Below, piece by piece: positions 54,901-63,959 of a stretch of 64,000 nt of DNA (its first letter is position 1; each line of letters begins with the position of its first letter). The notes beneath the pieces are model-generated. The model had not been told where the DNA came from. It searched no databases and saw nothing but the letters and a program-made list of their open reading frames with translations. A program made the translations under genes and the position numbers. Origin of the DNA: UBA1672 sp964352665 (GTDB lineage Bacteria > Pseudomonadota > Alphaproteobacteria > Micavibrionales > Micavibrionaceae); the NCBI GenBank assembly GCA_964352665.1, contig CAYGSJ010000004.1, positions 142,303 through 206,302 of the forward strand, read 5' to 3'.

Positions 54901-56261
54901 AAGATACGTCGCTTCGTTTGCCACCTGGTGCGTCCGGTACGGTTGTCGAGGTTCGTGTATTTAACCGCCGCGGCGTTGACAAAGATGCTCGTGCCCTCTC
55001 GATTGAACAAGAGGAGATTGAGCGTCTTGCAAAAGACCGTGATGACGAGCGTCGTATTCTTGAAGATGGTTTCTATGGCCGTTTACAGGAAATGCTTGAA
55101 GGCCAGACAGCTGCTTCTGCAATGAAAGACGGCGGCGTCAAGAAAGGCGATAAATTAACCAAAGCCAAACTTGATGATATGAAGCGTGGTTTATGGCGTC
55201 AGATTGCTATCGGCAACGAAAAACGCATGCAAGAGATCGAGGCAATGTCAAAAACTTTTGATGCTGCTGTTGATGACTTGAAAGAGCGTTTCGAGAATAA
55301 AGTTGAAAAGCTTCAGCGTGGCGACGAGATGCTTCCGGGCGTTATGAAGATGGTTAAAGTCTTCGTAGCTGTAAAGCGTAAGATGCAGCCAGGCGATAAA
55401 ATGGCGGGACGTCATGGAAACAAAGGTGTTGTTTCCAAGATTATGCCAGAAGAAGATATGCCTTATCTTGAGGATGGCCGTACCGTTGATATCGTGCTGA
55501 ACCCACTTGGTGTTCCGTCACGAATGAATGTGGGTCAGATTCTGGAAACACATTTGGGATGGGCGTCCTATAACATCGGCCAGCAAATTGGCGAGATGAT
55601 TGATGCCTTCCAAAGTCAGAAGGAAATCGCTGCTACAGAACGCAAGCAACTGGATGTAAAGCTTAAGGAAGTGTACGGAGACCGTGAGTTTAAAGACAGG
55701 GTTTCTGTTCTTGGCGATGCTGAAGTTTTGGAAATGGCCAATAATTTGCGCGAAGGTGTTCCTATGGGTACGCCTGTGTTTGATGGCGCTGATGAGGGTG
55801 ATATTTCTGAACTGCTTGAAAAAGCCGGCGTGAATACCTCTGGTCAAATGCGCGTAATTGATGGTCGTACCGGTGAGTATTTCCATCGTCAGGTAACAGT
55901 TGGCATTATGTATATGCTGAAACTGCACCACCTTGTCGATGACAAGATCCACGCCCGTTCAATTGGTCCGTACTCACTTGTTACACAGCAGCCGCTGGGT
56001 GGTAAGGCACAGTTCGGTGGCCAGCGTTTCGGTGAGATGGAAGTCTGGGCATTGCAGGCTTACGGCGCGGCTTATACGCTTCAGGAAATGCTTACGGTTA
56101 AGTCTGATGACGTGGCTGGGCGCTCGAAAGTATATGAGTCCATCGTTCGTGGTGAAGACAACTTCGAAATCGGTATTCCAGAGAGCTTTAACGTTCTTAC
56201 TAAGGAACTGCGCGCTCTGTGCTTGAATATCGACATGAAACAAAGTGGTACAAAGTCCTAG
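51945..56261 (+). CDS. rpoB: DNA-directed RNA polymerase beta subunit
   Basis: 1438 residues. All main beta-subunit blocks are present. The conserved start of the family ([13 protein letters not shown]) begins only near residue 43. The first ~42 residues are a Lys/Ser/Thr/Ala-rich tail with a repeated TAKSK/PAKSK unit, not usual for RpoB. The rifampicin region [34 protein letters not shown] (read in parts) is of the sensitive type, with Asp, His and Ser at the usual resistance positions. [17 protein letters not shown] is also intact. A 33-base gap precedes rpoC. Confidence 0.98.
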   Translation: [1438 protein letters not shown]

Positions 56262-56294
56262 TTTGGATTGATTTAAGAATAAAGGGAAAAAACA

Positions 56295-59200
56295 ATGAAT
56301 GAATTGATGAACTTATTTGGTCAACCAACCGGACCGCAAAGCTTTGACAGCCTTCGGATTTCGATTGCCTCACCACAGCAGATCAGCTCTTGGTCTTTCG
56401 GTGAGGTGAAGAAGCCGGAGACGATCAACTATCGTACTTTCAAGCCTGAAAAAGACGGTCTTTTCTGTGCCCGTATTTTCGGTCCCGTAAAAGACTATGA
56501 ATGTTTGTGCGGCAAGTATAAGCGCATGAAATATAAAGGCATTATTTGTGAAAAATGTGGCGTTGAAGTCACACTCACAAAGGTGCGCCGCGAGCGTATG
56601 GGGCACATTGACCTCGCTTCTCCCGTTGCCCATATCTGGTTCCTGAAATCTTTGCCTTCACGTATCGGCTTGATCATGGACATGACATTGAAAGAGCTTG
56701 AGCGCGTTCTTTATTTCGAAAACTTTATCGTTATCGAGCCGGGTATGACGCCTTTGAAGCCATTCCAGCTTCTTTCAGAAGAAGAATATATGGATGCACA
56801 AGACGAGTATGGAGAAGAAAATTTCCGTGCTGGTATCGGTGCGGAAGCCATGAAGGAAATTCTTTCGGAAATAGATCTAGAAGCAGAGCTTGTACAGGTC
56901 GAAGAAGATCTTCGTGAAACAAATTCAGAAGCAAAACGTAAGAAACTGGTCAAACGCCTAAAGCTTTTGGAAGCATTTATCACATCTGGAACACGTCCTG
57001 AATGGATGATTTTGGATGTAGTGCCTGTTCTTCCCCCTGAATTGCGCCCATTAGTACCTCTTGATGGTGGTCGTTTTGCGACATCAGATCTAAACGATCT
57101 TTATCGTCGTGTTATTAACCGTAACAACCGTTTGAAGCGCCTAATAGAGCTTCGCGCGCCCGATATTATTGTGCGTAACGAAAAGCGTATGTTGCAGGAG
57201 TCTGTTGATGCGCTATTTGACAATGGTCGCCGTGGCCGCGTGATTACAGGGGCGAACAAGCGTCCATTGAAATCACTATCCGATATGCTTAAGGGTAAGC
57301 AAGGTCGTTTCCGTCAAAACCTTCTTGGAAAGCGTGTTGACTATTCCGGTCGTTCGGTCATCGTGGTTGGTCCTGAACTTAAACTTCACCAATGTGGTCT
57401 TCCTAAGAAGATGGCTTTGGAATTGTTTAAACCATTTATCTATCACAAGCTTGAAATCTATGGCATGGCCTCTACTGTCAAGGCCGCCAAGAAAATGGTT
57501 GAAAAGGAACGTCCTGAAGTTTGGGATATTCTGGAAGAAGTTATCCGTGAACACCCGATCCTGTTGAACCGTGCGCCTACTTTGCACCGTTTGGGTATTC
57601 AGGCATTCGAACCTGTTCTGATCGAAGGGAAGGCCATTCAGCTGCACCCGCTCGTATGTACAGCGTTTAACGCCGACTTTGATGGTGACCAGATGGCTGT
57701 TCACGTTCCATTGTCAATCGAAGCACAACTTGAAGCACGTTGCTTGATGATGGCAACGAACAACATTCTTTCTCCCGCGAATGGTAAGCCTATTATCGTT
57801 CCGTCACAGGATATTGTTTTGGGTCTTTACTACCTTTCTATCGAACTTGAAGGTGAAAAGGGCGAAGGCATGATTTTCCGTGGACCGGGCGAAATTATGC
57901 ACGCTCTTGAAAACCAGGTTGTTTCACTTCATGCAAAGATTAAATGTCGCTATCACACAGTAGACGAGAATGGTGAGCGTTTGACAGAAATTGTCGACTC
58001 AACACCTGGACGTATGCTGTTGTCAGAATTGCTGCCACGTCACCCCAATGTGCCGTTCAGTGTCCTGAACCAGGTTTTGACCAAGAAAGAAATTTCGAAC
58101 ATGATTGACGTCGTTTATCGTCACTGTGGTCAGAAAGACACGGTTATTTTCTGTGATCGTATGATGAAACTCGGTTTTAAATATGCCTGTATTTCAGGAA
58201 TTTCCTTTGGTAAGGATGATCTTGTTATTCCGGAAGCAAAGAAAAAACTTGTTTCAGAAGCAAATGAAAAAGTTGGTGAATTTGAACAACAATACATGGA
58301 TGGTCTTATCACCAAAGGTGAGAAGTATAACAAGGTTGTCGATATCTGGTCGCGTTGTACAGATGATGTTGCAGGCGCGATGATGGAAGGAATTTCTCAC
58401 ATCAATCAGAATATGAACTCTGTTTACATGATGGCGCATTCAGGTGCTCGTGGATCTGCTGCGCAGATCCGTCAGCTTGCAGGTATGCGTGGTCTAATGG
58501 CTAAACCATCTGGTGAGATCATCGAAAACCCGATTATCTCGAACTTTAAAGAAGGTTTGACAGTGCTTGAGTACTTCAACTCGACACACGGAGCACGTAA
58601 AGGACTTGCCGATACAGCACTTAAAACTGCAAACTCCGGTTATCTGACACGTCGCCTTGTTGATGTGGCGCAAGATGCCATCATCACCGAAGAAGACTGT
58701 GGAAGCGAGCGCGGATTTAAGATGCGTCCGGTCATGAGCGGTGCAGATATTTCAGTCGCTTTGTCTGAGCGTGTTCTAGGACGCGCGATGTCAGTGGATG
58801 TAGTTGATCCTGTAACAGGAGATTTGTTGGCTAAAGCCGGTGAAATTGTTGATGAGGCAACTGCTGAAAAGATGGATGAATCTTCTATTCAGGAAGTCAT
58901 GGTGCGTTCGGTTCTGACATGTCAGGCCGAAAATCACGGTTTATGTGCGAAATGCTATGGACGTGATTTGGCAAGAGGTACGCCGGTTAATATTGGTGAA
59001 GCTGTCGGTGTTATGGCGGCACAATCAATCGGTGAACCGGGAACTCAGTTGACGATGAGAACATTCCACATCGGTGGAGCGGCACAGAAGAGTGCCGAGC
59101 GTTCACATATTGATGCAAACATTGATGGAAAAATTGAAATTCGTAACAGAAATATCGTTAAGAATTCTCAAGGTGTTGAAATCGTCATGGGCAGAAACAG

Positions 59201-60512
59201 TGAAATTGTTCTGCTTGATAAGAAAGGTAATGAGAAATCAGTGCAGCGCGTTCCTTATGGATCACGTCTTCTTATTAAGGACGGAGCAAACGTTAAAGCC
59301 GGTGACAAGATGGCAGAGTGGGACCCATATACCCTACCTGTTATCACCGAAAAAGACGGTGTCGCCCATTTCTATGATTTGATTGATGGCGTGTCTGTTA
59401 CTGACAATGTTGATGAATCAACGGGTATTTCATCGAAAAAAGTAATCGATTGGCATTCACAACCAAAAGGCGGCGATCTTAAGCCTAGGATTTCTCTTAT
59501 GGACACCAAGGGTAAGGTCATCATGCTGGAAAATGGTTTGCCTGCAAATTACTACCTGTCTGCCGACGCTATTTTGTCGATTGATAATGAAGAGCAGGTT
59601 AAGGCCGGTGATATTATTGCACGTATTCCGCGTGAAACATCAAAAACCCGTGATATCACAGGGGGTCTTCCACGCGTTGCCGAACTGTTTGAAGCACGTG
59701 TACCAAAAGACTTTGCTGTTATCTCAGAGGCGGATGGATATGTTGAGTTTGGTAAAGACTACAAATCCAAACGCCGCATTGTTGTGCGTCCAGTGGATGC
59801 CGAAGATGAAGCACGTGAATACCTGATACCAAAAGGCCGTCACCTAGCGGTGCATGAAGGTGACTTCGTACGTAAAGGTGACCCTCTTCTGGATGGTGCG
59901 CTTGTACCTCATGATATCTTGAATGTTATGGGTGTTGAGGCTTTGGCTGAATATCTAACTAATGAAGTTCAAGACGTTTACAGACTTCAGGGTGTTAAGA
60001 TCAACGACAAGCATATCGAAGTTATTGTTCGTCAGATGATGCAAAAAGTCGAAGTTACAGACGTTGGTGATTCTACTTACCTTCTCGGTGAAACAGAAGA
60101 CCGCGAGCTATTTGATGAAATCAGGAAGAAATACATCGAAGATGGAAAAATTCCTCCAGAAGGCAAGCCGGTATTGCAAGGTATCACTAAGGCATCCCTG
60201 CAGACGCGCTCCTTTATTTCTGCGGCCTCGTTCCAAGAGACAACCCGCGTGCTTACAGACGCGGCGGTGAATGGGAAAGTAGATCGTCTTCATGGCTTGA
60301 AGGAAAATGTTATTGTTGGTCGCCTGATCCCTGCGGGAACCGGTGCTTTCGTTAACACAATCAAGCAGGTTGCTTCCGACAGAGATGATATCGCAATTGC
60401 GAATATGCCAAAGGAAGAGCTTTCTGCACCGTCTGCAGAAGAAGTTACATCTTTGGCTGAAAGCGCTGATGGCGAAGATGCTGTTGATACGAAAGAAGCA
60501 GCTAACGGCTAG
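56295..60512 (+). CDS. rpoC: DNA-directed RNA polymerase beta' subunit
   Basis: 1405 residues. First zinc site CLCGKYKR...CEKCG near residues 70-90; second zinc-type set [22 protein letters not shown]. The catalytic [14 protein letters not shown] binds the active-site Mg2+. The bridge helix/trigger loop region includes [27 protein letters not shown] precedes the ATG. The C-terminus is acidic ([12 protein letters not shown]). It is followed by the strongest terminator in the window. Confidence 0.99.
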   Translation: [1405 protein letters not shown]

Positions 60513-60534
60513 TCTATCGATAATATTATATTAC

Positions 60535-60562
60535 AAAAAGGGGGCTTTTTTGCCCCCTTTTT
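60535..60562. terminator. strong intrinsic terminator after rpoC
   Basis: AAAAAGGGGGC-T6-GCCCCCTTTTT: an 11-pair stem symmetric enough to act on both strands, 22 bases after rpoC. It separates the rpoBC unit from the rpsL operon. Confidence 0.95.
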
Positions 60563-60590
60563 AACAGTCGCATTTTTTTGAAAACTTTAC

Positions 60591-60619
60591 TTGACGAATT
60601 CGTTTCAATGCCATATATT
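60591..60619 (+). promoter_or_regulatory. strong sigma70 promoter of the rpsL-rpsG-fusA-tuf operon
   Basis: TTGACG (60591-60596), a 17-base spacer and TATATT (60614-60619). Transcription would start near 60626, giving a leader of about 220 bases before rpsL. Confidence 0.75.
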
Positions 60620-60675
60620 CCGCGCCACTGTGATGGGCGTCCTGAAATATCTGTTGAAACAGTAGGGGCGTGCAA

Positions 60676-60797
60676 CATCCGGAAAAACGGTTTTACTTTC
60701 ACATCGATATTTAGCGTGGTGTAAAACTTTCGGATGCTCTGCGGAAATTCCAGGCCCCAATGAGTGCTGATGCACTTGACAAGGCCTGTAAATCCGC
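60676..60797 (+). ncRNA. structured 5' leader of rpsL: two long stem-loops
   Basis: Stem-loop A: CATCCG (60676) pairs with CGGATG (60731), and inside it TTTTAC (60691) with GTAAAA (60721). Stem-loop B: GCGGA (60741)/TCCGC (60793), CAGGCC (60751)/GGCCTG (60783) and GAGTGC (60762)/GCACTT (60772), separated by near-symmetric internal loops and closed by TGAT. A small CTGTT/AACAG stem lies at 60651. The regular nesting suggests a folded regulatory RNA rather than chance. Function unknown; feedback by S12 or S7 is a guess. Confidence 0.55.
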
Positions 60798-60848
60798 GCT
60801 AAATGCCTCCGTCCGTAAAATTTTGAATTTGAAAAAAGAAGGTTTGAT

Positions 60849-61220
60849 ATGCCAACCATTCAACAACTCATTCGCAAACCGCGCCAAAAGGTTGTGAAAG
60901 CTAAGAAAAACAGAGCGCTTAAGAGTAATCCTCAGCGCAGAGGCGTTTGCACGCGTGTTTATACAACAACCCCCAAGAAGCCTAACTCGGCTTTGCGTAA
61001 AGTTGCCAAGGTCCGCTTGACCACTGGTATTGAAGTTATTTGTTATATTCCTGGTGAAGGGCACAATCTTCAGGAACACGCGGTTGTTCTTGTTCGTGGT
61101 GGCCGTGTAAAAGACTTGCCTGGTGTTCGCTACACAATTATTCGTGGAACACTGGATACACAGGGTGTTAAAGATCGTAAACAATCACGCTCGCGCTACG
61201 GTGCCAAGCGTCCGAAATAA
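60849..61220 (+). CDS. rpsL: 30S ribosomal protein S12
   Basis: 123 residues. Decoding-centre protein. TTTPKKPNSALRKVAKVRLT (in part) carries the Lys of the streptomycin-sensitive form, and PGEGHNLQEHAVVLVRGGRVKDLPGVRY is intact. GAAGG lies upstream. First gene after the structured leader. Confidence 0.99.
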   Translation: MPTIQQLIRKPRQKVVKAKKNRALKSNPQRRGVCTRVYTTTPKKPNSALRKVAKVRLTTGIEVICYIPGEGHNLQEHAVVLVRGGRVKDLPGVRYTIIRGTLDTQGVKDRKQSRSRYGAKRPK

Positions 61221-61232
61221 GAGGAATTATAA

Positions 61233-61775
61233 ATGTCACGTCGTCGTAGAGCAGATAAACGCGTAATCTTACCGGATCCAAAATTTGCCGATCTAACACT
61301 TTCAAAATTCATTAACAACGTAATGTTGGATGGTAAGAAGTCTGTAGCTGAAGGTATCGTTTACGGTGCGCTGGAGACCCTTGACGGTAAAAAGCCGGTC
61401 AACGAAAACAAAAAGCCAGAAGATGGCGAGGAAGAGGCTGGTGATACTTCAAGTGCTGTTTCTTTCAAAAGTGTTGGTCTACGTTTTTTCCATGATGCAT
61501 TGAAAAACGTTAAGCCGAGGCTTGAAGTTCGTTCAAGACGTGTTGGTGGTGCTACTTATCAGGTTCCTGTTGAGGTCAGAAATGAGCGTGCTATTGCCCT
61601 TGCTATGCGCTGGATCATCGATGCTGCCCGTAAGCGCGGCGAGAATACCATGAAAGACCGCTTGGCAGGTGAGCTTTATGACGCTGCGAGCCAAAGAGGA
61701 TCGGCTGTAAAGAAACGTGAAGATACACACAAAATGGCAGAAGCAAACAAAGCTTTTGCTCATTATCGTTGGTAA
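61233..61775 (+). CDS. rpsG: 30S ribosomal protein S7 with an acidic insertion
   Basis: 180 residues against the usual 156. Nucleates assembly of the 30S head. Normal ends: SRRRRADKRVILPDPKF and HKMAEANKAFAHYRW; VRSRRVGGATYQVPVEVR is intact. About 24 extra residues lie near positions 52-78 (KKPEDGEEEAGDTSS region), where E. coli has a short loop. A 12-base gap follows rpsL, too short for the E. coli-type intercistronic S7 site. Confidence 0.97.
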   Translation: MSRRRRADKRVILPDPKFADLTLSKFINNVMLDGKKSVAEGIVYGALETLDGKKPVNENKKPEDGEEEAGDTSSAVSFKSVGLRFFHDALKNVKPRLEVRSRRVGGATYQVPVEVRNERAIALAMRWIIDAARKRGENTMKDRLAGELYDAASQRGSAVKKREDTHKMAEANKAFAHYRW

Positions 61776-61811
61776 TCAGGATAATTATATAAATAGGGAA
61801 AAATAAAAATT

Positions 61812-63920
61812 ATGGCACGCGAACACGCAATTGAAAATTATCGTAACTTTGGAATCATGGCGCATATTGATGCGGGCAAGACCACGACGACTGAGCGTGT
61901 GTTGTATTATTCTGGTAAGTCTCACAAGATTGGTGAAGTGCACGATGGTGCTGCGACAATGGATTGGATGGAGCAGGAGCAGGAGCGCGGGATTACGATC
62001 ACCTCGGCTGCGACAACTACGTTCTGGGTTGGGCCAAAAGGTGGTAACTATGAAGACCAGAAGTTTCGTCTGAATATTATTGATACACCGGGTCACGTTG
62101 ACTTCACAATTGAAGTTGAGCGCTCTTTGCGCGTTCTCGATGGTGCTATTGCTGTTTTTGATGCAAACGCTGGTGTTGAGCCGCAAACTGAAACTGTTTG
62201 GAGACAGGCAGATAAGTACCGCGTGCCACGTATGTGCTTTGTTAATAAAATGGACAAAATCGGAGCAGACTTCTTTAACACTGTGGACATGATTGTTGAT
62301 CGTCTTGGTGCTGTGCCGTGTGTTATTCAGCTTCCTGTTGGTGCAGAAAATAATTTTGAAGGGGTTGTGGACCTTCTTAAAATGAAGGCTATCATCTGGG
62401 ATGCGGAAACATTGGGAGCATCTTTTCATGAAGCAGATATTCCTGCTGATCTTGCTGATCAGGCTGCGGAATATCGCGAGAAACTTATTGAACTCGTAGT
62501 AGATCAGGATGACGCCGTTATGGAAGCGTATCTGGAAGGTAAGGAGCCTACAGAAACACAGCTTAAGGCATGTATTCGTAAGGGCACAATATCAGGCGCC
62601 TTTGTTCCTGTTCTGTGTGGCTCGGCCTTTAAAAATAAAGGTGTTCAGCCAATGCTTGATTCTGTTGTTGAATATCTTCCTTCTCCTTTTGATATTGGTG
62701 CAGTTAACGGGCACAAGGTTGATTCAGAAGATGAAGAAAAAAGAGAGCCAAAGGATGATGCTCCTTTCGCGGCTTTGGCATTCAAAATTATGAATGACCC
62801 GTTTGTTGGATCATTAACATTTGCGCGTATCTACTCTGGAAAAATTGAGTCCGGATCATATGTGCAGAACTCTGTAAAAAGTAAGCGTGAACGCGTTGGC
62901 CGTATGTTGCTTATGCATTCTAACAACCGCGAAGAAATTACAGAAGCGCATGCCGGAGATATTGTTGCGTTTGTGGGTATGAAAGACACGACAACAGGTG
63001 ACACATTGTGTGACATGCAAAATCAGGTTGTGCTTGAGCGCATGGAATTTCCCGAGCCTGTTATCGAGATTGCAATTGAGCCGAAAACAAAAGCCGATCA
63101 GGAGAAAATGTCAACAGCGTTACAACGTTTGGCGGCAGAAGATCCATCATTCCGCGTGTCTGTTGACCATGAGTCTGGGCAAACAATCATGAAGGGAATG
63201 GGTGAGCTACACCTTGATATTCTGGTTGACCGTATGAAGCGTGAATTTAAAGTTGAAGCGAATATTGGTGCGCCGCAGGTGGCATATCGTGAAACGATCA
63301 CCAAGCAGGCTGATATTAGCTATACGCACAAGAAACAAACAGGTGGTTCGGGACAGTTCGCCAAAATCGATCTTATCTTTGAACCAGGTGAGACAGGTTC
63401 AGGGTTCATCTTTAACGAGAAAATTGTTGGTGGTAACGTTCCCAAAGAATACATTCCGGGTGTTCAAAAAGGTCTGGAACTTGCGAAAGAGACAGGTATT
63501 ATCGCTGGTTTCCCGGTTCTGGATTTCAAAGTTACACTTGTTGATGGAGCTTACCACGATGTGGACTCTTCGGTCATGGCTTTCGAAATCGCGGCTAAGG
63601 CTGCCTTCAAAGAGGGGATGAGCAAAGCAGGAGCCCAGCTTCTTGAGCCTATGATGAAAGTTGAAGTGGTTACCCCCGAGGAATATATGGGCGACATTAT
63701 CGGTGATTTGAACTCACGACGTGGTCAGGTTAATTCGATGGATGATCGTGGTAACGCAAAAGTTATTACGGCCATGGTGCCTTTGGCTAACATGTTTGGC
63801 TACATCAATAATCTGCGTTCTATGTCACAAGGACGTGCGCAGTACACGATGCAGTTTGATCATTATGAGCCTGTTCCAGCACAAGTGGCACAGGAAGTAA
63901 AAGAAAGTTTAGGTGCTTAA
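61812..63920 (+). CDS. fusA: elongation factor G
   Basis: 702 residues. Translocase GTPase. G-motifs AHIDAGKTT, RGITI, DTPGHVDF, NKMDK, and the domain III/IV features GMGELHLDILVDRMKREF and GGSGQFAKI. Normal length. Transcribed with rpsG (36-base gap) and the following tuf. Confidence 0.99.
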   Translation: MAREHAIENYRNFGIMAHIDAGKTTTTERVLYYSGKSHKIGEVHDGAATMDWMEQEQERGITITSAATTTFWVGPKGGNYEDQKFRLNIIDTPGHVDFTIEVERSLRVLDGAIAVFDANAGVEPQTETVWRQADKYRVPRMCFVNKMDKIGADFFNTVDMIVDRLGAVPCVIQLPVGAENNFEGVVDLLKMKAIIWDAETLGASFHEADIPADLADQAAEYREKLIELVVDQDDAVMEAYLEGKEPTETQLKACIRKGTISGAFVPVLCGSAFKNKGVQPMLDSVVEYLPSPFDIGAVNGHKVDSEDEEKREPKDDAPFAALAFKIMNDPFVGSLTFARIYSGKIESGSYVQNSVKSKRERVGRMLLMHSNNREEITEAHAGDIVAFVGMKDTTTGDTLCDMQNQVVLERMEFPEPVIEIAIEPKTKADQEKMSTALQRLAAEDPSFRVSVDHESGQTIMKGMGELHLDILVDRMKREFKVEANIGAPQVAYRETITKQADISYTHKKQTGGSGQFAKIDLIFEPGETGSGFIFNEKIVGGNVPKEYIPGVQKGLELAKETGIIAGFPVLDFKVTLVDGAYHDVDSSVMAFEIAAKAAFKEGMSKAGAQLLEPMMKVEVVTPEEYMGDIIGDLNSRRGQVNSMDDRGNAKVITAMVPLANMFGYINNLRSMSQGRAQYTMQFDHYEPVPAQVAQEVKESLGA

Positions 63921-63959
63921 GCACAACAATAAAGATTTTTAAGAGAAGGAGACTACCGA

